This document shows, one piece after another, positions 44,561 through 55,244 of a stretch of 64,000 bases of DNA. The stretch's first letter is position 1. The number at the start of each line of letters is the position of its first letter. This DNA comes from Allantophomopsis cytisporea (lineage: Eukaryota; Ascomycota; Leotiomycetes; Phacidiales; Phacidiaceae), in NCBI GenBank assembly GCA_024752435.1, contig CP103020.1, positions 1,798,001 to 1,862,000 of the forward strand, given 5' to 3'. The notes beneath the pieces are model-generated. The model ran no database searches and had not been told where the DNA came from. It worked only from the letters and a program-made list of their open reading frames with translations. Both the position numbers and the translations under genes were made by a program.

Positions 44561-47500
44561 ATGGATCTTTTTCCTTCTTTTATGACCCTGCTTGTATTGT
44601 ATGTTGGCTGGGCCATTCTACAGCGCAACTACCAGCATTTGGTTCTGAGCCTTGTCCTCGTTTCCATTCTATTTACCTGGTTGCTCATATGCGCTTCATG
44701 GTCAATATCGAGAGCTTCATTGCTAGTGGTAGAGTTGTTAGTCTTGGCTGCGTTGTCGCCTCTTCAGGTACTAGTTCCAAAAGTGGCATCCAGGTATCAG
44801 CGATCTGGGTCATCTCCGCTAGAAATCTACCATGAGCCAGAGGGTTTGGTTCGTGTTGAGTAAGGCTCATCTAGCCGATGTTACCTATTCATAATACTAA
44901 CATAAATCTAGCATTGTTGCAGTTCATGGCCTCGGGTCAGATCCTTCAACAGCATGGGCATTTGAATCCGAAGAGACAAAGACGTCCGAAAGCACACCAA
45001 GTTCGGAAACAGTTGGCGATTCCAAAAACTGGCTGAAAGAATTCCTGCCCAGAGAGGGGCTTTCTGCTCGTATAATGGTCTTCAATCATGATACGTCATA
45101 CGGGAGTGATGCTCTTGACCAGCCATTTCGAGCTTACGCAGAACAATTATTACTGGAGTTACATAACGTTCGAAGTACACCTCAGGTATGCTAGCTGCGA
45201 GGCATAAATCTGTCTTATAGATTTTCTGCTTACAATTATCGCAGGAAAAACTGAGGCCTATCATATTTCTGGGATATAGCTTTGGTGGTATCATCGTGAA
45301 GAAGGTCAGTTTAGCAGATATCAAAGATCGTTTATCACTAATATGACAAATTTAAGGCCATTACTATTGCCCAAGAAAGGAGTGAAGAGTACAACGAGTC
45401 GCACTGGAAGGAGATTGCCCAACAAGCGCGTGGGTATATGTTCCTTGGTACCCCCCATCGCGGATCTTCACCCACCCTCCTTGGAATGTTCTTGTCAATG
45501 TTCACATACTGGACCGGATCAAATTCAACATTACTCGAATTGTTGAGAAAAGACTCTCCAGTGCTTCTTGAATTGAACCATGATTTTGTGAGAGTAACAA
45601 GAGATGCATCAATCGTGTGCTTTTATGAAACAATCCCTGAGAGCATTTGGGGAGTATCCCTATTCAAGGTAAATTTTCTTGCCAAATATCCAAGATTTCA
45701 TAGATGCTGATAAGGTCCTCTTGCTAGACTGTTGATATGAAGTCGGCCGTTCTTGAAGGCAAAAGACGGATGCCATTACGTGGTTCACATCGGCAAATTC
45801 AACGGCACAACTCAAGGGACGCCATCAACTATCAGAGTCTTTTAAAAGAACTTAAAATGATGGTAGATTATCTGTCGTCTTTAAGTAAACAACTCCAACT
45901 ACAAAACATTGATTATAAGGGAGTCAATGCTCAGCAACAAAACCCACAAGACGCTGCTGATGAATACATGGAAAGTCTTCCACATTTTCGAGGTCTTTCG
46001 GGACTATATGTACCTGAGACGGCAATGGAAACATCTAAATCTGATGACATACATAAGTCTTTGAGTTGGTTCCTTGATAGTCCAGAATTTAGGTTGTGGG
46101 AATCTGATGATACTTCCTCATTTTTGTGGGTTCAAGGTCTACCTCGCTCTGGAAAGACAGTTCTTGCCTGTTTCCTAGAGACATATCTGAAAGGCCGAGT
46201 TCCAAAACCAACAAAACTTCGTCAAGATGTTGCTGCACTTTTCTGTACTCGCAGTTCTTCTAGAGGATTCCTTCAATGTGGCCAGTTACTTGCGAATGTT
46301 CTCCGGGAGCTCTTGCGTCTTGATATCCATCGAACAGAACATGCTCTCAAGCATCATCCCCATTCTTCTTTTCCTGTGCCAGCTGAAACACCAGACCGTA
46401 AATATATGGAAAAGTTATTACTTATAATCAGGGAAGTCCTGATGGTTACCCCCGGCTGCGAGATCATATTCCTGGTCGATGGTGTAGATGAAATCGAGCC
46501 AGTAGAGGAGCGACAAAAATTTCTTCAAAATATATTGAAAATATTCGAATACGTAAAGCACGATCACAATAAATTGCACAATATATCCTGGAAGGTTCTG
46601 GTATTTTCCCGCCAATATCCAGATATCCAAAAAGTCTTTGAGGGCCAACCATATGTAGAACGAGACAAAGAACGACAAAGTAATATTATACCCACAGAGG
46701 CTTACCCTGGAATTTTGCTAATTTTGTAACAGATTGCTTACGAACTCTTCGATTCGCAGAATATGATGCCCGTCAGAATAGAGTAGAGGTGGCAGAGGAA
46801 AACACAGGTGACTGGATATTCTCCCATGAAAAATTTGAAACCTGGGATCGAAGTGTAAATTCATCTCTTCTATGGCTATATGGAAAGCCTGGAAGTGGAA
46901 AGTCCACGCTCATGAAACAAATTATACATTTCAGTTCGAATAGTCACGAGATTATACTTACGGATCGATTTCGGGAGCTTCACGATGAAATACCAGGTTA
47001 GCCATTCTGTATGCGTTTGCAAGAATCTCTAAAAAACTAACGTTTTAGCTCATTCGGAGTTCATGACCAGTGGCCAGAATATTAATCGACAACAAGGATT
47101 TGTCGGTGACGGCAGTTTAGTACTTGCTGCCTTTTTCTACAGCTTTAGAGGTGGTCGAACAGAAACTAGTCATACTTTGATGCTTCGTTCTCTACTGTAC
47201 CAAATTTTGATGCAGAGTAGTAGATCGTTTTCAGCATTTAAGCCAATATATCGACGACTGCTAAAACGTAGTGAAACGGTGCAATGGTCTTATACAGACT
47301 TGATGTCTATTTTCCAAGCCCTTCAGGAGCAAGATCTCTCACATAGAATCTACGTCTTTCTGGATGGAATGGACGAATCGAACAGTGTCAAGAGGGATGA
47401 GATTCTTAGCCTCTTCTCAAGAATTTGTGCGTCATCGACACCTGGTACTCAGATCTTTAAGTTTCTTATCGCCAGCCGAAACTACAAAGACATTAGAGAG

Positions 47501-49437
47501 CATTTAGCTACTTGGAAATGTATAGATATGGCAGTCGAGAACCGGACAGACATCACAACGTTCGTCAACAAGCGACTTAAAGACCTGAAATTCGAACTTA
47601 ACAAGAGAGGGGCAGCAGACATTCTTGCTGAAAATGTCGAGACCATACGGAGTACTTTGATTAACAAGTCTCATGGTGTTTTTCTTTGGATATCGATCAT
47701 TCTGAGAGACATCAATGGCCTCGTCGAAGAAGGATTTAGCCGGAAAAGCCTCGAAGAGTCACTAAAACGTCTCCCAGAAGATTTGGAGGACGTGTATGCG
47801 CGAATTATCATTCGGATGAGAGAACAATCGGAGATGCAGCAGAAGCGTGGAAAACGAATGTTAGTCTGGACTGCCTTTTCTAAGAAGCCAATAAATGTGG
47901 GGGAGCTTGCTGATGCTCTTACAATCCCCTTCGATGAGGACTTCTTTGTCCCTTCCGAAAACCATGTATCAGACAATCGCATAACGCCTTTGGAGCCTCT
48001 GATTGATTCTTCTTGCCAAGGACTACTTGAGGTGAGTTTGATGATCACCGACATACTCTGACTAATCTGATTAATCCTCAGATCCGTTTTGGCCAGACTG
48101 TTCAGTTGCTGCATCAAACAACCCGAGACTTCATTGTTGATGCAGCAAGCTCAATTCGCGCGAATCCATTTCATGTTCAGATGTCACAAGCCGATACAGA
48201 GATTTCAATTGTATGCCTTCGGTATTTGCGAACGCTCTTGACATGGAAGCAGGATACTCCAACCCTCGCAATGCATGAAGTAAATAGCAAAGATTTTGTT
48301 AGGAAGCTATCTACTCTGAAGTTGCTACCATATGTGCTTCGCTTTCTTCAGTATCATCTATACGAATTGAGAGGCCCTGACGGAATGCCTAATAGTGTGA
48401 AACATGAGGTGGATGCCTTTATTAGCGCGATGCAATGCCAGGAGTCATCACTAGCTTATTGTCTGCTGCATCGATGGTGTATAGAAGATCTGAATGTTTC
48501 TTTCAAAATGGGTCTTGATCCTGAAATAACTAGGATAAGAGATAATTTCCTTATCATAGCTGTTATTGAAGGCTTTGATATTGTGGATTTATTGCTTTTG
48601 GCTCACGTCAACATCAATGCACAAGGGGGACCACATGGTAATGCTTTACAAGCAGCAGCATATCGAGGCTCGAAGGAAGTAGTACAGCTGCTTTTAGATT
48701 CTGGCGCTGATGTTAATGCGCAAGGGGGAGAATATGGCAATGCTTTACAAGCAGCAGTATCTGGAGGCTCAGAGGAAGTAGTACGGCTGCTTTTAGATGC
48801 TGGCGCTGAAATTAATGTGCAAGGGGGGGAGTACAGCAATGCTTTACAAACAGCAGCATCTAGAGGTATAAGAGATGCAGTACAGCTGCTTTTAGATTCT
48901 GGCGCTGAAATTAATGCGCAAGGGGGACCACATGGTAATGCTTTACAAGCAGCAGCATATCGAGGCTCGAAGGAAGTAGTACAGCTGCTTTTAGATTCTG
49001 GCGCTGAAATTAATGCGCAAGGGGGACCACATGGTAATGCTTTACAAGCAGCAGCATATCGAGGCTCGGGGGAAGTAGTACAGCTGCTTTTAAATGCTGG
49101 CGCTGATGTTAATGTGCAAGGGGGACTATATAGTAATGCTTTACAAGCAGCAGTATATCGAGGCTCGGGGGAAGTAGTACGGCTGCTTTTAGATGCTGGC
49201 GCTAATGTTAATGCGCAAGGGGGACTACATAGTAATGCTTTACAAGCAGCAGTATATCGAGGCTCGGGGGAAGTAGTACAGCTGCTTTTAAATGCTGGCG
49301 CTAATGTTAATGCGCAAGGGGGACTACATAGTAATGCTTTACAAGCAGCACGCAAAAAGGGCAATAGTCATTTGGTGCCGCTGCTTTTGGCTCAAGAGAG
49401 CAATGGACATCCCTATGACCCCGAAGGCTCTGCTTGA
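44561..49437 (+). CDS. NLR-like receptor: hydrolase, two P-loop NTPase modules, ankyrin repeats
   Basis: Eight exons, 44561-44859, 44912-45185, 45245-45304, 45357-45668, 45728-46679, 46733-46996, 47049-48031 and 48082-49437, give 1499 residues. Residues 1-100 hold two or three membrane helices. About 100-305 is an alpha/beta hydrolase like those of PGAP1/SesB type: AVHGLGSDP, nucleophile elbow GYSFGG, GTPHRGS. Module one has P-loop QGLPRSGKT (near 451), Walker B FLVDGVDE (near 563) and an FSRQYPD sensor, then stops. Module two starts with NCLRTLRFAEYDAR, a usual pre-NACHT linker, with P-loop GKPGSGKST (near 686), FLDGMDE (near 822), SRNYKDI and a winged-helix region (near 990). Ankyrin repeats begin near 1222. 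Fungal proteins of this kind act in non-self recognition and cell death. Confidence 0.87.
48607..49398 (+). repeat. Eight near-identical 99-bp ankyrin-coding units
   Basis: The CAAGGGGG core recurs at 48622, 48721, 48820, 48919, 49018, 49117, 49216 and 49315, exactly 99 bp apart, so each unit codes 33 residues. Most bases are conserved between units. Differences cluster at the codons after GG (PHG, EYG, EYS, LYS, LHS), after QAA (AYRGSKE, VSGGSEE, VYRGSGE) and at the SGAE/AGAD/AGAN turn. The last unit diverges into the C-terminus. Confidence 0.97.
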
Positions 49438-49609
49438 AGTCTTCACCAAATTAGCTACTGGCATAAGATTCAGGTGCTAGACCAAAATTCCAAAAATTTC
49501 TTTCTTATTGCCAAGGACTTTCAATATCACGATTGACTTTGACTGTTTTATTTGACAATAACGTTGGTGTTCAATTTCATAATACATTCACGCCAGCCTA
49601 ATAACCAAT
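49438..49609. other. Convergent 3' spacer
   Basis: Only about 170 bp separates the NLR stop from the stop of the FAD oxidoreductase, so their 3' ends nearly meet and transcripts may overlap. Confidence 0.5.
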
Positions 49610-51364
49610 CTACACAACACCATGCTTCCCATCAAGGACCAAACTTTCCTCCCCCGTCTTCCCCCTATGAATCTCCTCACGATAAATAGTCCTCTCCGAG
49701 TCCGCAACTCCAGGCCCCTTGTACACACTCCCATAAACCCCACTTCCCCAATCACTTCCCTCACCCTTCCCGAGACCCTTCTTCCGATACCACTTCCCAT
49801 AAGCAAGCAAATAATACAACCTAAAGCACAACAACGCAAATCCATCCCTCTCGAGATCCTCAGGATATTCTGCCCCAAGATCCACAGCAGCCGCAATGCC
49901 ACTCATGACGGCCACTTCATGTGCATTGACAAGCGTCCACGCACCGCCGAATCGCACATGACGCTTTCCCTGCAGGAACATGACCCAGGGCACGACGAAC
50001 AGATAGTGCGTCCAGGAATGACAGAGTTGATGCCACCAATCCTTTCTAATGATCTTGCTCTCATCGATCTCGGCATCGCTCCATAAGTGACCATCACGGT
50101 CTTTGTTCAGGTAAATCGTCTGAAAGACGTGGTTGTCAAACGGCACAGATGGCGGGAATTGGGACTGGTAGTTCGTGCAGTCGAAGCACATCTCCAACTT
50201 ACTCTGGTCCTCATCATACTCTTTGATATAGTACATCGGTTTGAAGTTCTCCTTCGCGAAGTCATTTCTTTCTGTTTGAGAGACGCCTGATAGAGATGTC
50301 ACGGGCTGTGCGTCAGAGTAGAAATTTTGATAGTGTTTCCGCATGTAATCAGCATCCGAATGCGTGATGGTGATGTCGTCGCTGAACTTGGCATTTCCAA
50401 GCACGCGCTTCTCCCGGAAAGACGCACTCTTGCCAAGGATCTTCTTCGCCGTATCGGCCAGCACGCAAAGGACAATTTCGTCGTATTCTTCAACTGATTC
50501 TTTCCCATCATCATCAACATCATTCGGATTATGACCATCTTCCACCGGTTCCCTCGCCTTCAAGACGACTTTCACACCGCGCTTATTTCTTTCCACAATA
50601 GAAGACAGCTCCGTCGATAACCTGACATCCACTCCCCTACCCACCAAATCCTTCCTCCAGTCCTCATAGAAATGCGAGAAATTCGGGAAGACGACCATAG
50701 GCGGCAGATTACTCGCAACAGACAGCGGATCAGCAGGATACCACATGCCGTACGTAGGACTAGTACACAAGCGCTCCAAAATAATAGCCGGGACCTCAGG
50801 CGTAGCATTGCCAGTGCCCAAGAAAAGCGCGACCATAGGCAAAACGATCAAATTCGAGAACTCGGTGCTAAAGAAGAACATACGAAGCAGGTACTTAATG
50901 GGCACGAGGGCGAAAAACACCTCGAACGTCCGCACGATCTTCAGCATCTTCTCGAAGCGCTTGATCTCCTTCGCATGCTGGGCGAGCAGTTCCGTCGGGA
51001 AGACGTTGGTCCAGAAGGTATCGCCCTTCCCGAATGATACCTGCAGCTTGACTGGGTCTGCATGGTGCGATTGGCGCGCGAACATCGTCATTGTGTGGTG
51101 GAAGATGTAGGAGCCACCTTGGACGCCTTGGTTCAGCCAGGCGGCGCCGTGCTTGGTTTTGTCGAGGGGGATGGAGAATGCTTGGCCGCCGCAGTAGTCG
51201 ACTGCGTCGATTAGGGTGACGGAGAATTTGGAGGGGTGTTGGGAGAGGTGGTGGGCGCAGGACATTCCTGATGGTGTCAGCTTGGAACTTTTGATAATTT
51301 GAGGATTGGATATACCTGCAGCACCGGCGCCCACGACGAGCACTTTTTTCTTCTGAGATGCCAT
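49610..51364 (-). CDS. FAD-dependent amine-oxidase-like oxidoreductase
   Basis: Two exons on the minus strand, 51364-51316 and 51267-49610, give 568 residues. The 48-nt intron (GTATAT..CATCAG) has a length divisible by three and no in-frame stop, so the unspliced frame also reads through. It lies directly after the FAD-binding loop VLVVGAGAAG (residues 8-17); splicing joins it to MSCAHHLS. A second nucleotide-binding piece, SVTLIDAVDYCGGQAFSI, follows. The fold is the NAD(P)-binding Rossmann-like/amine oxidase superfamily. Two hydrophobic stretches (IKYLLRMFFF, THYLFVVPWVMFL) may touch membranes. The substrate is unknown. Confidence 0.85.
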   Translation of the reverse strand: MASQKKKVLVVGAGAAGISNPQIIKSSKLTPSGMSCAHHLSQHPSKFSVTLIDAVDYCGGQAFSIPLDKTKHGAAWLNQGVQGGSYIFHHTMTMFARQSHHADPVKLQVSFGKGDTFWTNVFPTELLAQHAKEIKRFEKMLKIVRTFEVFFALVPIKYLLRMFFFSTEFSNLIVLPMVALFLGTGNATPEVPAIILERLCTSPTYGMWYPADPLSVASNLPPMVVFPNFSHFYEDWRKDLVGRGVDVRLSTELSSIVERNKRGVKVVLKAREPVEDGHNPNDVDDDGKESVEEYDEIVLCVLADTAKKILGKSASFREKRVLGNAKFSDDITITHSDADYMRKHYQNFYSDAQPVTSLSGVSQTERNDFAKENFKPMYYIKEYDEDQSKLEMCFDCTNYQSQFPPSVPFDNHVFQTIYLNKDRDGHLWSDAEIDESKIIRKDWWHQLCHSWTHYLFVVPWVMFLQGKRHVRFGGAWTLVNAHEVAVMSGIAAAVDLGAEYPEDLERDGFALLCFRLYYLLAYGKWYRKKGLGKGEGSDWGSGVYGSVYKGPGVADSERTIYREEIHRGKTGEESLVLDGKHGVV

Positions 51365-52465
51365 ATCTTCTTTATTTCGTTACTCGTTCCTCTCTCTTTT
51401 CTTTCTGCTTTCTTCCAATAGCTAAAATCCCACTCCAGAATCTCAGTATGTCGTGTCGTACAGTAAGTATAAATCTGCACACCAATCTTTGAAATGCCAG
51501 TCAATGACCGAAACCAAAACCAACCATTAAATCAATCAACTAAAAGCCGTCAGCGATACCCTTTACCAAAAATCAATCCCTTTAACAAAGTGACAGCATC
51601 ATCAATAAATATCACGATACCCAAAAAACATAATGACATCAACACACGACGCTAACCCCAAGCAAAGTTCGCGAGCGGAGGAACCTCCTCCACCACGCAG
51701 CCTCCCTACATACACCTCACCATATCTACACATCATCATTATCATCATCTACTCATTATCATCATCTACTCATCATCATATACCATAAACCATACACCAT
51801 AAATACGAGTATTTAAACATCAACACAACCCAACATCAACGAAACAGATGAGTCATTGACATCACAAGAAGCCCACGTGGCTCAGAATGCAAGTTCGACG
51901 CGATCGAGTCGGATCTTGCGACGGATGACATGAGATCTCGGTAGGAGCCGTATATGGTCAGAATCGTATTTTGACGACCATGGCACGCATATTACGTGAA
52001 ACCAACAGTCTAAGCTGTCTAGGACATGGGGCGGCATCTGGTTGTGTGCAGGGAACTGATATAAGAGGAGAGTAGAATGTGATTGTATATTTTTAGTGAT
52101 AAAAAACTAGAGATGAATAGAAGACGGGAGTGTTAGATTCATGACTTACATAAGAGAGAGGAGAATGTAGGTTATAGATTTTTAATACTAAAAAACTAGA
52201 AATGAATAGGAGATGGCAGTGTCAGATTCATGACTTACCTATCAATCTATGCATATCACCCATGAATCACAGCAAAGTTATAAGCAAGTAGAGTAGAAAG
52301 TGTAGAACTTTTATTAACATAAGTTTATCATAGAGGATCATATCCAACCCCCACATTACCCCTAACCCAATCCAATAGGTATCATAACGCACTGACAAGC
52401 GCGGGTATCAAACCAGCAACTTTTCCATTTCCCATCCGAACCCCATCCATCCGAATAAATCAGAC
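51365..52465. other. Intergenic spacer with simple repeats
   Basis: About 1.1 kb between two leftward genes. It holds the oxidoreductase promoter, ATC-rich and CATA-rich runs at about 51730-51815, and an 89-bp tandem duplication. No gene is supported. Confidence 0.5.
52061..52239. repeat. Diverged 89-bp tandem duplication
   Basis: Two copies, about 52061-52150 and 52151-52239, align at an offset of 89 bp. Shared blocks include AAAAAACTAGA, GATGAATAG-like sequence and AGATTCATGACTTAC. Scattered substitutions and small indels show the duplication is not recent. Confidence 0.85.
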
Positions 52466-54435
52466 CTAATTCTTAACACGACCCTTCTCATCCAACTCCG
52501 GGATTTCCCGACCGTCTTGCACGCTCTCACTATCAATATCCTTGACACCGTGGTCAATGTGTCCCTCGGGAAGCAAATTGAGGTGATCTTCCTCGGCGTC
52601 CAATTTGCGGTACTGGAGCCAGAAAGCGGTACCACCGACGAAAGAGAGGACGGCCATGACACCGTAGTTCCAGACGAGGAGGGGGTCCGTAGAGAGCGGG
52701 TTGAGAGCCTCACCGATAGCAGCGGAGATGGCGGAGGTGAAGAGAGCGACAGCCTGGACGAGGGAGCGCATGTTGCGTGGAGCCTTGGAGAAAGCGTACT
52801 CGAGCGACGTGATAGAGGCAAGAATTTCGGAGAGAGCGATGAGCACGTATGCACCGGTCTGGGCCCATACGTTGATGCTGACGACGGGGCAGGAGTCACC
52901 GTTTGGTAGGGTGCCAGCGGCGTGGCGGCCACACTCGGAGTACTTGTAGATGTAGGCTTGGAGAACACAGGCCCAGATCATGGCGGCGGATCCAGTGTAG
53001 AAACCGAGGGTGATTTTCTTGATTGGAGTGAAGTGGATGCCGGCCTTGCGGAGAGCTGGGTAAAGGAAGATATCGCAAAGTGGGATGAGAATGATGAGAG
53101 CGAAAGGGTCCAAGTTCGAGATAACATCATTAGGAATACCGTGACGGGTCATGACAGCAGCTTGGGAAGTCAAGTTGTTGTTGAGCTGGTTGTATGTAAT
53201 CCAGTAGAGTGGGTACCAGCAGAAGACGGAGCAGGCAGCAAATCCACGGCCAACTTCATCAACCCATTGGTCATCAAAAGTCATCCAGGCTGGGCGCTGA
53301 GCGGCAGGGATGTTGGAGGGCTTAACATTTTCCCAGAAAGTACCATCGTGGAGATTTTTGTAGGTCGTAAATGGGTTCAAAGACCAGCGACCCTTGTTAG
53401 CACGCAAGAAGATACGCATGGCCTTACCAAGGACGGATCCTTGTGGCGGGGCTTGCTTATAACGCTTGCGACCCCAAATCATGACCAGTGGTGTTAAGCA
53501 CATCATGATGGTTGGGAGAAGGTAGGCGAGCCAGAAACCGACGTAGAGTTCAGAGTAGGACATGCCAATCTGGCCGACGAGGGCACCAATGTTGATGAAG
53601 AGATAGAAGTAGTGGTAAATGCGGGACTGTGTGACAGTAGGATCGACAATAACACGCTTACCCTTCTTGGTGATAACCTTCATTCTCTCTTCTGGAAGCT
53701 GCTCGACAATCATGGGCGAGATGTTAGGCTTGAACATTCCTGTTCCGATACCCATAACGATGACTCCGATGATGAAGCACGCGAGTGCGCCATGCTGGTC
53801 GTTAAGAACAGATGGGATGGCAGAGACGACTAAGATAACATGACCGACAATGGCAATGACAATGGCAATGCACACCGTGTTGAAGCGACCGAGATAGGTA
53901 TCGGCAATGTAAGCACCAAAAAGAGGAACAGTGTAGACCCAAAACTGGTTGAAGGTCGAAATACCGGTGGAAGCTTGTTGTCCCATACCGAGAGCACCAG
54001 ACTGTTGGTTGGCATCGTGAATACCACGTCCGGTTGGGGCGCCATCTGGGCGAGGATATTGGATGAAGTTGGTGACTTTTCATGTAAATCAGCACATGTC
54101 AAATCTCGAATGCACGGTATCAGTCAATACTCACACACTACTGTAGATCCGTAGTAGGAGAAACGCTCGGCAAGCTCGACGAAAGCGACGGTGTAAACGG
54201 CCAATGGGATTTTCTCAGATACACGCTGAAGAGTGCTCAATTCCTCATCAGTTGGGTAGTCGCTTCCATGGTAGGCAGCATCAGCATCTTCATGCATAGC
54301 TTTTCCTTGGTAGACTGGAATGACCTCCGTAGCATGGTCGCCGGCGGCACCCTGATGTTTCATATCTGGGGGGAGGGCCAGAGCCGGGTCGTGTCGCGCG
54401 CCGATGGCGGCATCCATCGCATCTCCGGTCGTCAT
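52466..54435 (-). CDS. Proton-coupled peptide transporter, PTR2/POT family
   Basis: Two exons on the minus strand, 54435-54135 and 54075-52466, give 636 residues. The intron (GTGAGT..GAAAAG) joins YYGSTVV to FTNFIQ in frame. It imports di- and tripeptides with protons at the plasma membrane. Seen: ELAERFSYYG in the first membrane helix, GAYIADTYLGRFNTV (the POT family signature), HYFYLFINIGALVG, and about twelve hydrophobic segments, with hydrophilic ends. Length fits fungal Ptr2. The stop at 52466 is followed by an alternative frame that is only a shadow. Confidence 0.95.
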
Positions 54436-55220
54436 GATTGCAACCAGTGATGTATATAAAAGGGAGAGGAGGACGGGTTGGACGAAGTGAATGAAATCGA
54501 GAACAGATTCCTCACTTGTAGAACATGGGGAGGGAGGAATTGGAGGAGACTATATACTTGACCGGTGGCACAGAAACTCACAGCTACTCCGGAGTGCTCC
54601 ATATGTACGGTAGCACTGGCTGTACCATGTACATGATTGAGGGTAGGGGTACGATAAGGTGCTAGCTTTACCGTAGGTCTGGATTCGGAGTGTGCGCGTG
54701 TATGTACATGTCCATTAATTAAGTGTGAGTATCTCAGCACAGAGAGTGAGTAGGTGTGCCTGTGCGGCATATGCCTGTTGTTGTTCTTTTTACTTACACG
54801 ATATTGACTTTCCGTAATCAGTGAAGGCGAACTGAGACGTTAGCAGCTAATCAAGTCTGTGAACAAGGCATGGTCGATAGTCGGCTAATGCATATGCAGG
54901 GGACGATAGATAATACCATGTTTGTCGCCTATCAGTGGATTAAACTGTCTTGGGAAATGCTAGGATATGGATTACGGAATATGGATTAGGCCATGAATTA
55001 AGTAGGTTATCAAGGCCGGCACCGTAGGGGCATGTGGGGTTGCCTCTTCTCTTATGATGGACAAGGATAAAGTGGGCGAAGACCGTGAAGAATGGAGCAA
55101 CGAGAACGAGAACGAGAACGATAATGATGGAGAGGGCCGAGAGATAGACCCGGTATGTAAACATGTGTGTGTAAAGGCGAGTTGATGCACATACAGCACA
55201 CGGTAATCCGGAGAAGGTAT

Positions 55221-55244
55221 GAATAAATGAATAAATGAATAAAT
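55221..55244. repeat. GAATAAAT octamer repeat, three units
   Basis: Three perfect direct 8-bp units in the gene-poor interval. Confidence 0.9.

Noticed and set aside
46680..46740. Apparent stop/frameshift between the two NTPase modules of the NLR
   Set aside because: A good intron (GTAATA, TGCTAAT, TAACAG) removes the stop and keeps frame, so no pseudogene call is needed.
48603..49364. 253-codon open frame opposite the ankyrin array
   Set aside because: It is the antisense shadow of a 99-bp repeat; the period being a multiple of three keeps the reverse frame open.
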